A stretch of 64,000 nt of DNA, from NCBI RefSeq assembly GCF_022489035.1, contig NZ_JAKVTV010000001.1, positions 1,178,001 to 1,242,000 of the forward strand, written 5' to 3'. The notes under the pieces were generated by a model. The model did not search any database. It was not told the origin of the DNA and saw nothing but the letters and a program-made list of their open reading frames with translations. Every line of letters starts with the position of its first letter. Position 1 is the first letter of the stretch. The translations under genes were made by a program, and so were the position numbers. This stretch comes from Christiangramia lutea. GTDB lineage: Bacteria; Bacteroidota; Bacteroidia; Flavobacteriales; Flavobacteriaceae. Below are positions 1-8,216 of the stretch, one piece after another.

Positions 1-481
1 AAACATCATCCCAGTAGATATTCTTGTTCATTGTATCTACATACCAGCCCCCGGTAGAGGTCATTTCAGCGGTTTCTCGGTAATAGAAGAAGTTTTCTTC
101 TATAGTATATTGATCTCTTTTACTCTGGTGGATATTTACGAAAAGCAGTACTGCAGTTTCACGAAAATCATTGTTTCGGCTTTTCTGATTCTTGCATTCG
201 AACCAGCGGTACTTCCCGTTTTCAAGCTTTAGTTTGATCTCAAAACTGAACGGTTCATTTTCATTGATAAGTTTTTCAAAATGAATTCTGAAATCGTAGC
301 GGTAATCAGGATGAAGTATGTGATTTATAAAAAATTCGAACCTGTCTTCCTCTATTTTGGGACGTCCTACGAGGGAGTCAAAATGCCCAGACCAGTTAAT
401 CTCCTTGGAAAATAGATTTATCTTCCAGTAGGCTATATCGAAGTCTTCCAGTATGCTGTTTAACTGTAGGTCGTTGAGCAT
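1..481 (-). CDS. PAS-domain sensor protein, N-terminal part only
   Basis: This is the first 160 codons of a gene that runs off the left edge. It starts at an ATG (479-481), with an in-frame stop seven codons upstream, so the start is firm. The translation has no signal peptide or membrane segment and begins as a cytoplasmic PAS fold; a PAC-like stretch (GKYRWFECKNQ, about residues 91-101) closes the first repeat, and a second PAS repeat seems to begin near residue 138 (ETAEMTSTGGWYVDT). Flavobacteria use such tandem PAS modules mostly in hybrid or soluble histidine kinases, but the output domain lies outside the window, so kinase, GGDEF or PP2C output cannot be told apart. PAS assignment is from motif and fold pattern; ligand and signal are unknown. 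Confidence 0.6.
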   Translation of the reverse strand, partial: MLNDLQLNSILEDFDIAYWKINLFSKEINWSGHFDSLVGRPKIEEDRFEFFINHILHPDYRYDFRIHFEKLINENEPFSFEIKLKLENGKYRWFECKNQKSRNNDFRETAVLLFVNIHQSKRDQYTIEENFFYYRETAEMTSTGGWYVDTMNKNIYWDDV

Positions 482-501
482 CAGAGCGAATTGGTTAGGT
501 T

Positions 502-523
502 AAAAATAAGGTATTAACCTTAT
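502..523 (-). terminator. Intrinsic terminator after the rim/folate operon
   Basis: On the minus strand a 7-base-pair perfect stem (506-512 with 517-523) closes a 4-base ATTA/TAAT loop and is followed by a run of T. It lies 18 bases after the stop of the cyclo-ligase gene and before the PAS gene, so it separates the two transcription units. Confidence 0.7.
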
Positions 524-540
524 CCCTACAAAATTTTATT

Positions 541-1107
541 TTAGCCGAAATCATATATTTTTTCAGGGGTGACACAATAGTCCAGTGGAATGTCACCGCT
601 AAATACACCATTAATCTCTTCTATAGCCTCGAAAAACGAAAGTCCTATTTTAATAACATCTGTCTTGCAGCTGGAAAGGAACTTATCGTAAAAACCCTTA
701 CCATATCCCACACGGTGACCCGTTTTATCAAATGCGAGTAATGGTATAAATACTACATCCAGCTTTTGGTTTGGGATTTCTATTCCTCCCTGAGGCTCAG
801 GAATATTCCATCTGTTCTTCTTGATTACCGTTTGATCTGTTAAAAGAAAATTTATCAGCTTACCGGATTGGGCATCTGCTTTAGGTATAATTACATCCTT
901 ATCCTTGCCTTGCAGTATATGTAGTAGATATTCTGTATTGACCTCCTTTTGCTCTGAAATACTTAAAAAAATATGGTAGTAATTATATTCCCAAATTGGT
1001 AATTTCAGGGCCCTGTTCGCGATCTCCAGGCTAAGATCATCTATTTTATCCTGATCCAGCTTCAGTCTTTGTTCCTTGAACTTTTTTCTAAGCTCCTCCT
1101 TTTTCAT
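541..1107 (-). CDS. 5-formyltetrahydrofolate cyclo-ligase
   Basis: 188 residues, typical for the family (MTHFS/YgfA). The enzyme converts 5-formyl-THF to 5,10-methenyl-THF using ATP in the cytosol, returning a storage folate to the one-carbon pool. Visible family marks are the basic N-terminus (KKEELRKKFKEQR), NIPEP near residue 101, and the nucleotide-binding GYGKGFYDKFL at 134-144. A longer reading from 1149 exists but its first 14 residues are not family-like, and the ATG at 1107 gives the conserved N-terminus. The gene overlaps the 3' end of the aspartoacylase-like gene by 20 bases and is therefore probably co-transcribed with the rim genes. Whether folate metabolism is functionally tied to those genes is not shown. 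Confidence 0.9.
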   Translation of the reverse strand: MKKEELRKKFKEQRLKLDQDKIDDLSLEIANRALKLPIWEYNYYHIFLSISEQKEVNTEYLLHILQGKDKDVIIPKADAQSGKLINFLLTDQTVIKKNRWNIPEPQGGIEIPNQKLDVVFIPLLAFDKTGHRVGYGKGFYDKFLSSCKTDVIKIGLSFFEAIEEINGVFSGDIPLDYCVTPEKIYDFG

Positions 1108-2089
1108 GGTCTTCGCTTTTGGGTTGCATGGAAATATGAAAAATAGCATCTCCCTGGTAGACTATTGGTGATTCATTTACATTGATCACATAGCCTTCAC
1201 TACTACTTTTTATTTTATGCCTGAATTTTCCGTAGGGATCTGTAATGGTCGCTATATATTCTCCTTTTTCCACATGTTTTCCGCAAGGAACTTTAACATG
1301 TAAAAGTCCGCTGTATTTAGCTCTTAACCATGAGCTGTTTTCTATAAGTACCGTGTCTTTTTTTACGTCTGGATATTCGAATTTTAAACCCAGCATATCC
1401 AGGTGGCTCAGGATCCTCATGGCACCATCTACTCCATATTTGGCAATTTCCTTATTGCTGTCCAGGGATTTTCCACCCTCAAATAATAAAACGGGAATTC
1501 CTAATTTTGAACAGGTCTCACGAAAAGATTTCGTTATCGTTTTAGAATGGATGGTAAAAGGCGCATTAAAGATACGAGCGTATTTTATGCTCTGTTCGTC
1601 ACCTTTCTTAACCCTGATCTGCGGAGCATTGAACCTTGCGGCTCCTCCGGTATGGAAATCCAGGCAAAAATCGGCAATTGGCAAAATTTTCTTTACAAAC
1701 TGAAAAGCAAACCTACTGGCAAGTGAACCATGCTTGGTTCCTGGAAATACCCGGTTAAGATCACGTCCGTCGGGGAATTCCCGGGACATATTTAAAAAAC
1801 CGAAAATATTAACTATAGGAATGCAGATGATGGTACCTATTTTGGGTTTGTTAATTCCCTTTGAAATGATCTGCCTAATAATCTCTACTCCATTGATCTC
1901 ATCTCCGTGAATACCTGCAGTTAAAAGCACTACAGGACCTGGTTTTTTAGAACGTTCAATAATTACCGGAACCTCTACAGAAGTAGTAGTGTAGAGTTTG
2001 GCCATATTGAAATTAATGGTGGCTCCCTTTCCTGGAAGTACCTTTTCACCTAAAATTTCAAGAACATTGTCCTTGTCTATCCGCGGCAT
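1088..2089 (-). CDS. Succinylglutamate desuccinylase/aspartoacylase-family metallohydrolase
   Basis: 333 residues of the AstE/AspA branch of the M14 zinc carboxypeptidase fold. The zinc ligands are visible: H61 and E64 in GIHGDE, and H146 in DFHTGG. Substrate-binding arginines sit in DGRDLNRVFPG (107-117), and E204 in LLFEGG is the likely general base. The family removes acyl or amino-acid groups from amino acids. There are no arginine-catabolic (ast) genes nearby; instead the gene starts 3 bases after the stop of the RimK-type glutamate ligase, so a role in trimming glutamate added by RimK is an attractive inference. The C-terminal 90 residues form the usual beta-rich lid (CGKHVEKGEYIATITDP). 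Family assignment is firm; the true substrate is open. Confidence 0.85.
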   Translation of the reverse strand: MPRIDKDNVLEILGEKVLPGKGATINFNMAKLYTTTSVEVPVIIERSKKPGPVVLLTAGIHGDEINGVEIIRQIISKGINKPKIGTIICIPIVNIFGFLNMSREFPDGRDLNRVFPGTKHGSLASRFAFQFVKKILPIADFCLDFHTGGAARFNAPQIRVKKGDEQSIKYARIFNAPFTIHSKTITKSFRETCSKLGIPVLLFEGGKSLDSNKEIAKYGVDGAMRILSHLDMLGLKFEYPDVKKDTVLIENSSWLRAKYSGLLHVKVPCGKHVEKGEYIATITDPYGKFRHKIKSSSEGYVINVNESPIVYQGDAIFHISMQPKSEDHEKGGA

Positions 2090-2092
2090 ATA

Positions 2093-2965
2093 TTAAACGT
2101 TTCTTTCAATATATCTAATAATGGTCTTGGCGATATCTTTTCCTGTAGCTGCTTCAATGCCTTCCAGTCCTGGAGAACTGTTCACTTCCAGAATTAAAGG
2201 ACCTCTTGCACTTTGCAGCATATCTACCCCGGCAACGCCCAGCCCCATGGCTTTGGTTGCCTTGATGGCGGCAATTTCTTCCTCATCGCTTAGTTCGAAA
2301 ACCTCGGCACTTCCGCCGCGATGAAGATTAGAGCGGAATTCTCCTTCTTTTCCCTGTCTTTTCATGGCTCCCACAACATGACCATCTACAACAAAGGCTC
2401 TGATATCGGCGCCTTTAGCTTCTTTAATAAATTCCTGGACGATTACTCTGGCCTGTAAGCCATTAAATGCTTCAATAACAGAAGAAGCCGCATTTTTTGT
2501 TTCAGCCAGAACAACTCCAACTCCCTGGGTTCCTTCCAGCAGTTTTATCACCAGGGGAGTGCCTCCAACCTGTTTGATGACCCCTTCCACATCCCTGGAA
2601 TAATTAGTAAAAACCGTTTTGGGAAGGCCTATTTTTGCCCTGGAAAGTACTTGAAGACTTCTTAATTTATCTCTACTTCGCACTAAAGCTTCAGAATCTG
2701 TAGTAGTGAAAGAACCCATCATTTCGAACTGGCGAACTACGGCGGTACCATAAAAAGTCACCGAAGCACCAATTCTTGGAATGATCGCATCTACATCTTC
2801 AATATATCCTCCTTTATAATAGATATTGGGCTTACGTTTTTCAATAACGATATCACACTTCAAAGGGTCTATAACTTCTACGTCGTGCTTTCTTTTTTTC
2901 GCTGCCTCAACCAGTCTGCTCGTTGAATATAATTTAGGGTTTCTAGAGAGAATTCTTATTTTCAT
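2093..2965 (-). CDS. rimK: RimK-family alpha-L-glutamate ligase
   Basis: 290-residue ATP-grasp ligase, the usual length of E. coli RimK, which adds glutamates to the C-terminus of ribosomal protein S6. The ATP-grasp domain (about 100-285) shows [13 protein letters not shown] (glycine-rich loop), [21 protein letters not shown] (hinge and base-binding strand) and the metal-binding [13 protein letters not shown] near the C-terminus. It overlaps the preceding retropepsin-like gene by 23 bases and is followed 3 bases later by the aspartoacylase-like gene, giving a translationally coupled trio. In Pseudomonas a RimK-RimB pair is reported to set the glutamate tail of S6; the same role here is inference. 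ATP-grasp relatives also ligate other amino acids, so the substrate is not certain. Confidence 0.92.
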   Translation of the reverse strand: MKIRILSRNPKLYSTSRLVEAAKKRKHDVEVIDPLKCDIVIEKRKPNIYYKGGYIEDVDAIIPRIGASVTFYGTAVVRQFEMMGSFTTTDSEALVRSRDKLRSLQVLSRAKIGLPKTVFTNYSRDVEGVIKQVGGTPLVIKLLEGTQGVGVVLAETKNAASSVIEAFNGLQARVIVQEFIKEAKGADIRAFVVDGHVVGAMKRQGKEGEFRSNLHRGGSAEVFELSDEEEIAAIKATKAMGLGVAGVDMLQSARGPLILEVNSSPGLEGIEAATGKDIAKTIIRYIERNV

Positions 2966-3386
2966 CTACTTTCTTGTTATAAGACACATCGATCAATTCT
3001 GTATCTACTATAAATTTTTTGGTTAAAAATTTTCGTCCAATCAAAACCGGATATCTCATTTCCTGCCTGTCTGATAAGGATAATGATATCTTAAAGATTT
3101 TTCCGAACAGTTTAATTTTAGACTGAACCTGGTACCTTTTCTGGATGATGCCATTGCTGCTCCTTACAAATACAACATCAAAATCCTCAAAAACGAACTT
3201 CTTTCCGTTATAAGTAGGATGTTCGTCATCAAGAAAAGTACATTCTAGAATATTTTCCTTTTCTATAATGTCTTTGCAATGTATGGAGGAAGTGTATGCA
3301 CCTGTATCGATCTTTACGGCGATATCGTAAAGGTCTAAAGCGGGAAAATCTGCTTTGTCAAACCTGCCGATCACTTTTTTTTCCAT
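2943..3386 (-). CDS. RimB-like retropepsin-type protease (PF05618)
   Basis: 147 residues of the family usually called putative ATP-dependent zinc protease. The diagnostic [13 protein letters not shown] carries D27-T-G, the catalytic Asp motif of retropepsin-like enzymes, so the zinc/ATP name is probably misleading. A second family block is [11 protein letters not shown] near residue 110. No signal peptide is present, so it should act in the cytosol. It is the first gene of the rim operon; its stop lies 23 bases inside rimK. In Pseudomonas the homologue next to rimK (RimB) is reported to remove glutamates added by RimK. The call to the family is firm, the deglutamylase role is by analogy. Confidence 0.8.
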   Translation of the reverse strand: MEKKVIGRFDKADFPALDLYDIAVKIDTGAYTSSIHCKDIIEKENILECTFLDDEHPTYNGKKFVFEDFDVVFVRSSNGIIQKRYQVQSKIKLFGKIFKISLSLSDRQEMRYPVLIGRKFLTKKFIVDTELIDVSYNKKVDENKNSL

Positions 3387-3424
3387 AGCGCAATATACTA
3401 AAAAGCTATTGCTTCAGTAAAGGG

Positions 3425-3432
3425 CAAAAATA
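3425..3432 (-). promoter_or_regulatory. Candidate -7 element of the rim operon
   Basis: TATTTTTG on the minus strand matches the Bacteroidetes -7 consensus TANNTTTG and lies 38 bases before the protease start codon. The nearest TTG is only 14 bases upstream, shorter than usual, so only the -7 part is supported. Confidence 0.35.
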
Positions 3433-3458
3433 AACGATAAACATTTCAATTATGGAAA

Positions 3459-3487
3459 AAACCCGGCCGATATTTTCAGCCGGGTTA
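3459..3487 (-). terminator. Intrinsic terminator of the TonB receptor gene
   Basis: An 8-base-pair GC-rich stem (AACCCGGC, 3460-3467, with GCCGGGTT, 3479-3486), 11-base loop, and on the minus strand a six-T tail. It sits just after the stop of the TonB receptor and before the rim operon. Confidence 0.85.
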
Positions 3488-3498
3488 TTTCGAAATTT

Positions 3499-5724
3499 TT
3501 AAAAATAGAAACTCACTTTTCCCCGAATAAAAAATGGAGTTCCCGGAGTAAAATGTATCTCTTCAACCGGAGTGGGTTCATTACTCAGCCTGCTTTCCGT
3601 AGCAAACTGGGTTTCGTTCCATTCCGTATCGAATAGGTTTTCAACAATAAAACCTAACTCAACATTATCAAACCTGTAATTAAGGTTGAGGTCTGCTACA
3701 AAATAGCCTTCGGCTGTGATGCTGAAATCTTCATTTGCCGGGCGGTCATTAATATACCGGTAAGACCAGGAACCTGAGAATCCTGATAGGTTTTCTAAGG
3801 CAATTCCGCCTGAAGAAGTGAATTCCGGAGCAAGAGGTATATAGTCTTCTCCTGAAGGTTCTTCAGTACTTCTGGCATAGGTATAATTTAAATCGCTATA
3901 TAGGTATAGCCAGTCTGTTGCCTGATATCTTGCTCCAAGGTCCAGCCCCAGCCTTCTTGTTTTTCCGCTGGGTTCAATGATCGCTGCATCTCCAACATAA
4001 ACAAATTCCTGGTCGAGGTAAAGTAGCCAGGCAGCGGTATTAAAGATCCATCGGCTATTTGGTTTATAAATGAGACCAATATCTGCCCCATAGGCGGCCG
4101 GCAGGATCTCTTCCCCATTTCTTTGCACAACTACACGCGTATCATTTGAATGGAAACCTATACCGGTTTTTAGATATAGCTGCAAGTCATTTGAAGCCGT
4201 ATAATTGAAATTTAGTTTTGGGCTCAGGAATACCTTGTCTTCGCTTTTGTTATCGTAGGTTTCCGTTATGAGATCTTCATAATCAAATTTGAAATAATCC
4301 AATCTTAAACCAGGGTTAATGAGTAATTTACCCAGGTTGAAGTTGGTGTTTAAAAACGTATAAAGATTGGTTTCATCAATATTTCCGAAGGCCAGTCTTT
4401 CCAATAATTTATCCCGATTTTTGGTTCTGGAAAGTTCATTTAGATTACTATCGTCATACCTGAAACCTAATCCCACAGAGTAATCCATATCGAGTGGAAG
4501 CTCAGGCTTCTCATTCTGAAATACAGTTTCTGCACCAAGAATGTTCCTGTGTTCCATTTGCTTTATCTGGTCGCCGTTAACAGGATCCTCTAGAAAGAAT
4601 GTGAAATTCGAATACAGCTCGAAATCATAATGGGAATAAAAAGCCCTGGTTTTTAATTTTCTATTATTGGAAAGAAACCTGGTATGATTCGCCTGCAGGT
4701 TGGTTCTACTGGTATTTCCTCCTTCAGTGTCGTCGATGGCGCCAAATCTCGTAATGGAACCATTTTCAACTGCTCTTTCCGGGATCTGCCCTGAAGCATC
4801 CCACTTGCTTTGAAAATGTGATATTGTTAGGCTTAGATCTTCATCTCCGGGAATAGAATAATTATACTTTCCCATGATATTGAACCTGTTAAAGTTTTGC
4901 GGACTTTCAAAAGGTCCATCAAAAAGGTTTAGTGAACTGGCTATATAGGCATTGCTAAACTCCCTGTCTAAAACCTTCATCATTCCAACCAGGCGTTTAG
5001 TATTGAACTGGCCTAGCTCGAAAGAGACCATATTCTGGTCCAGCTTCTCTTTAGTTCTGAAATTCACAAAGCCTGCGGTGGTGAAATTTCCGTTATCAGC
5101 ATAATAAGGTCCTTTTCCAAATTCAATATTTTTAATGGTTTCAGGAATTAAAAAGTGCAGATCGCTATAACCCTGCCCATGGGCGTGAGAAACCATGTTA
5201 ACCGGCATTCCATCTACAGAAAGTGAGATATCTGTACCATGATCTAAATCAAAACCTCTTAGAAATATTTGTTCCGCTTTACCGCCTCCGGCATGCTGAC
5301 CAATGATAAGCCCGGGAACTTTCCGCAGGATTTCCTGGGAAGACTTAACCGGATTTGTTTTAAGATCTATCCGGGTAATTTCACTCAAAACATTCCTGTT
5401 CCCGTTTAAAACGATCTGGTCCAAGCTAAAGGAAGCTTCTTTAAGTTGAAAAAATTTTTTTGCCGAAAGATCTTCTCTGGTAATAGTGTATTCCAGTCGT
5501 TCAAAACCTAGGAAAGTGATACTTATCACATCCCCGGCAGAAACATTTTTTAGGGTAAACTCTCCTATGGAATTGGTATGAGTATGGAAGCCCGTAGAAC
5601 TGTCGTAAATAGCGACATCTTCTAATGGGTTACCATCAATATCAGTGATCTGGCCAGTGAAAATTTCATTCTGGCCAAAACCAATTCCATGGAAAAGAAA
5701 TATGAAAATCAATATTCTTTTCAT
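3499..5724 (-). CDS. TonB-dependent outer-membrane receptor, probably for a metal
   Basis: 741 residues from the ATG at 5724, which gives a clean signal peptide (MKRILIFIFLFHGIGFG-Q); a start 7 codons earlier is possible but spoils it. Order: signal peptide, carboxypeptidase-regulatory-like domain (about 20-95), plug (about 100-220, with FLRGFDLDHGTDIS and the histidine-rich VSHAHGQG), then a beta-barrel ending in phenylalanine (KVSFYF), the usual outer-membrane insertion signal. It imports a ligand across the outer membrane with TonB-ExbBD energy. The barrel is of the shorter 'siderophore/metal' type rather than a SusC protein, and no susD follows. The upstream neighbour is a very histidine-rich exported protein in the same direction, which argues for zinc, nickel or copper. 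Ligand identity is inference. Confidence 0.85.
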   Translation of the reverse strand: MKRILIFIFLFHGIGFGQNEIFTGQITDIDGNPLEDVAIYDSSTGFHTHTNSIGEFTLKNVSAGDVISITFLGFERLEYTITREDLSAKKFFQLKEASFSLDQIVLNGNRNVLSEITRIDLKTNPVKSSQEILRKVPGLIIGQHAGGGKAEQIFLRGFDLDHGTDISLSVDGMPVNMVSHAHGQGYSDLHFLIPETIKNIEFGKGPYYADNGNFTTAGFVNFRTKEKLDQNMVSFELGQFNTKRLVGMMKVLDREFSNAYIASSLNLFDGPFESPQNFNRFNIMGKYNYSIPGDEDLSLTISHFQSKWDASGQIPERAVENGSITRFGAIDDTEGGNTSRTNLQANHTRFLSNNRKLKTRAFYSHYDFELYSNFTFFLEDPVNGDQIKQMEHRNILGAETVFQNEKPELPLDMDYSVGLGFRYDDSNLNELSRTKNRDKLLERLAFGNIDETNLYTFLNTNFNLGKLLINPGLRLDYFKFDYEDLITETYDNKSEDKVFLSPKLNFNYTASNDLQLYLKTGIGFHSNDTRVVVQRNGEEILPAAYGADIGLIYKPNSRWIFNTAAWLLYLDQEFVYVGDAAIIEPSGKTRRLGLDLGARYQATDWLYLYSDLNYTYARSTEEPSGEDYIPLAPEFTSSGGIALENLSGFSGSWSYRYINDRPANEDFSITAEGYFVADLNLNYRFDNVELGFIVENLFDTEWNETQFATESRLSNEPTPVEEIHFTPGTPFFIRGKVSFYF

Positions 5725-5852
5725 GATAAATTTTATAAAGCACAAGCATTTAACCCGTCCTATAGTTTTATTGAGGAGCTTTTCAAATGTGCTTCTGATT
5801 AATAATATTTTTCAAGATGATCCTTGGATCAGGTCATCAAGGTCTGGGAATA

Positions 5853-6296
5853 TTAAACTAAAAACTCCGGTGGCGGACAGGGAATTTCAAATTGGTAAGA
5901 ATAATTTCTTATCTGGTAAAACTTATAATGTTTTTTATTTGTTTCTCTGAAAATTTTTATACTCGCATATTCCTGGAAAAGGTGTTTGTCGAATTTTTCT
6001 ACGGCTCGCACTTTTTCCGGTAGTTGCTTTTTTTCCGGTAGTTTCAAGAACGTTCCTAAAAAATCCAGAATTTCGTGGCTGTGGGTTACGGTGTGTTTAG
6101 AGGTTTTAGAATTATGAGTAGAATGAGAATGCGAATGGGCTTGTCCGTGGCTGTGGCTATGACCAAAAGATATATTGGAAATTTTGTGTGATAGACGATG
6201 TGAAATTTTCAAGATTTCATCATTCAACGGACAAAGTAAATACAGTAATGCAAAACTTATAGAGAGGAAAACCTTTATGGAGCGGGAAATTTGCAT
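5853..6296 (-). CDS. Small histidine-rich exported protein
   Basis: 147 residues. An N-terminal hydrophobic stretch (about residues 8-22) can act as signal or anchor. Residues 43-75 hold a dense run of histidines (GHSHSHGQAHSHSHST, then further single and paired His), a typical metal-binding linker. The rest is basic and shows no fold I recognise; the C-terminus is proline-rich with one cysteine (PCPPPEF). It lies 128 bases upstream of the TonB receptor start on the same strand, so the two are probably expressed together. A periplasmic metal buffer or a metal sensor handing ligand to the receptor are both possible; neither is shown. No close family name comes to mind. Confidence 0.7.
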   Translation of the reverse strand: MQISRSIKVFLSISFALLYLLCPLNDEILKISHRLSHKISNISFGHSHSHGQAHSHSHSTHNSKTSKHTVTHSHEILDFLGTFLKLPEKKQLPEKVRAVEKFDKHLFQEYASIKIFRETNKKHYKFYQIRNYSYQFEIPCPPPEFLV

Positions 6297-6316
6297 TGCT
6301 GATCATCAGGAATAAC

Positions 6317-6324
6317 CAAATTTA
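6317..6324 (-). promoter_or_regulatory. Candidate -7 element of the His-rich protein/TonB unit
   Basis: TAAATTTG on the minus strand matches TANNTTTG exactly, 20 bases before the start codon. No convincing TTG lies at the expected distance upstream. Confidence 0.35.
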
Positions 6325-6408
6325 GGTAAAATAAATAGTGTCTAGTAGGTGATCATTGCTTTTTATTATTTGTGTGTGGAAAACATGAGGAAGGTTTTAA
6401 ATATGTTA

Positions 6409-6416
6409 TAAATTTG
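6409..6416 (+). promoter_or_regulatory. -7-like element directly before uvrC
   Basis: TAAATTTG matches TANNTTTG and ends 6 bases before the uvrC ATG. A start of transcription 5-7 bases downstream would give an mRNA with almost no leader. No -33 TTG is seen at the right distance, so this is tentative. Confidence 0.3.
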
Positions 6417-6422
6417 AAGCTA

Positions 6423-8216
6423 ATGGAAAAACCTGCTCTGGAAGTACAATTAAAGACTTTGCCCAACAGCCCCGGGGTATATCAGTATTTTGATAAGAAC
6501 GGGAAGATACTTTACGTGGGTAAGGCGAAGAACCTTAAAAAAAGGGTCACTTCATACTTCAACAAAAGCCATGACAGCCACCGCATTGGGGTTATGGTCA
6601 AGAAGATTCATGAGATCAGGCATATAGTTGTGTCTTCAGAGACTGATGCATTACTTCTTGAAAATAATCTTATCAAAAAACATCAGCCGCGTTTCAATGT
6701 GATGCTGAAAGATGATAAGACCTATCCCTGGATCTGTATCAAAAATGAGCGTTTTCCCAGGGTCTTTCCCACCAGGAGGTTGATCAAGGATGGAAGTGAA
6801 TATTACGGCCCCTTCACCAGTTTTAAAACGGTAAATACTTTGCTTGATCTTATTAAAGGTCTTTATAAACTCAGGACCTGTAATTATGACCTGGCGGAAG
6901 ATAAGATAAGGAACGGAAAGTATAAGCTATGTCTGGAATATCACCTTGGTAACTGTGAAGGCCCGTGTGAAGGATTGCAGGCGGAAGAGGAGTATAATAA
7001 CAATATAGAGGCGATCCGGCAGATCGTAAAAGGAAACTTTAAGGATTCTCTACAGCGTTTCAGGAACCAGATGAAAGAGCACGCAGAGAAAATGGAGTTT
7101 GAAGATGCGCAAAGGATCAAGAATAAGATAGATGTTTTAGAAAATTACCAGTCGAAATCTACCGTGGTGAATCCGAAGATCAATAACGTTGATGTATATT
7201 CAGTCGTGACAGATGAGGGCTATGGTTACGTAAACTTTCTTCAATTATCCCATGGCTCGATCATTAGATCGCATACCATTGAAATGAAGAAGAAGCTCGA
7301 TGAAAGTGACCGTGAACTCTTAGAGTTGGCCATTGTGGAGATAAGGCAGCGATTCAATTCAATGTCCAGGGAAATATATGTGCCCTTTAAAGTAGATGTA
7401 GGGGAAGAGGTAAAGATCACTGTTCCGAAACTTGGCGATAAAAGAAAGATCGTTGAATTGTCTGAAAGAAATGCGAAATATTTTCGCCAGGAACGTTTTA
7501 AGCAAATGAAGATCGTAGACCCAGACAGACATGTGAATCGCGTGATGGCACAAATGAAAGAAGATCTTCGTTTATCCAGGGAACCAAGGCATATAGAATG
7601 TTTCGATAATTCAAATATCCAGGGAAGTAATCCCGTTGCGGCCTGTGTGGTTTTTAAGAACGGCAAGCCGAGTAAAAAAGATTATCGTAAATTCAACATC
7701 AAGACCGTTGAAGGCCCGAATGACTTTGCTTCGATGGAAGAAGTTGTATTCAGAAGATATCGCCGGCTAATGAATGAAGGAGAGGAATTACCGCAATTAA
7801 TTATTGTAGATGGTGGTAAAGGACAGCTTTCCAGTGGAGTCAAAGCCCTGGAAACTTTAGGTTTAAGAGGGAAGGTCGCCATTATTGGCATCGCCAAGAG
7901 ATTGGAAGAAATTTTTTATCCGGGAGATTCAATTCCTTTGTATCTTGATAAAAAATCTGAAACTTTAAAGATTATTCAGCAGCTTAGAAATGAGGCTCAC
8001 CGGTTTGGAATTACATTCCATCGCAATAAACGGAGCAAAACTGCGCTTAATACAGAGCTGGAGGCGATTCAGGGAATCGGGGAAAAAACCGTTGTGGAAT
8101 TACTCAAACATTTCAGGTCTTTAAAGCGGGTAAAAGAGGCTTCAAAAAAAGATCTTGCGGAGGTAGTTGGGTCTTCTAAAGCCGGCATTATTTATAATCA
8201 TTATCATACCGGATAA
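6423..8216 (+). CDS. uvrC: UvrABC system protein C
   Basis: 597 residues, normal for UvrC, the nuclease that makes both cuts around a lesion in nucleotide excision repair. Order: GIY-YIG nuclease (about 12-95, GVYQYFDKNG ... ILYVGKAKNLKKR), UVR domain that binds UvrB (FEDAQRIKNKIDVLENY, about 208-230), RNase H-like nuclease (IECFDNSNIQGS and IIVDGGKGQL), and a helix-hairpin-helix C-terminus (IQGIGEKTVVELL). The ATG at 6423 is preferred over one 17 codons upstream, whose extra residues are not family-like. The downstream patatin gene starts on the next base after the stop, so both are on one transcript. Its functional partner mfd also lies in this window on the other strand. Confidence 0.97.
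   Translation: MEKPALEVQLKTLPNSPGVYQYFDKNGKILYVGKAKNLKKRVTSYFNKSHDSHRIGVMVKKIHEIRHIVVSSETDALLLENNLIKKHQPRFNVMLKDDKTYPWICIKNERFPRVFPTRRLIKDGSEYYGPFTSFKTVNTLLDLIKGLYKLRTCNYDLAEDKIRNGKYKLCLEYHLGNCEGPCEGLQAEEEYNNNIEAIRQIVKGNFKDSLQRFRNQMKEHAEKMEFEDAQRIKNKIDVLENYQSKSTVVNPKINNVDVYSVVTDEGYGYVNFLQLSHGSIIRSHTIEMKKKLDESDRELLELAIVEIRQRFNSMSREIYVPFKVDVGEEVKITVPKLGDKRKIVELSERNAKYFRQERFKQMKIVDPDRHVNRVMAQMKEDLRLSREPRHIECFDNSNIQGSNPVAACVVFKNGKPSKKDYRKFNIKTVEGPNDFASMEEVVFRRYRRLMNEGEELPQLIIVDGGKGQLSSGVKALETLGLRGKVAIIGIAKRLEEIFYPGDSIPLYLDKKSETLKIIQQLRNEAHRFGITFHRNKRSKTALNTELEAIQGIGEKTVVELLKHFRSLKRVKEASKKDLAEVVGSSKAGIIYNHYHTG

Noticed and set aside
5853-6296. Histidine run read as a simple nucleotide repeat artefact
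   Set aside because: Codons vary (CAC/CAT with different spacers) and the frame has a proper N-terminal hydrophobic segment, so it looks like a real coding sequence.
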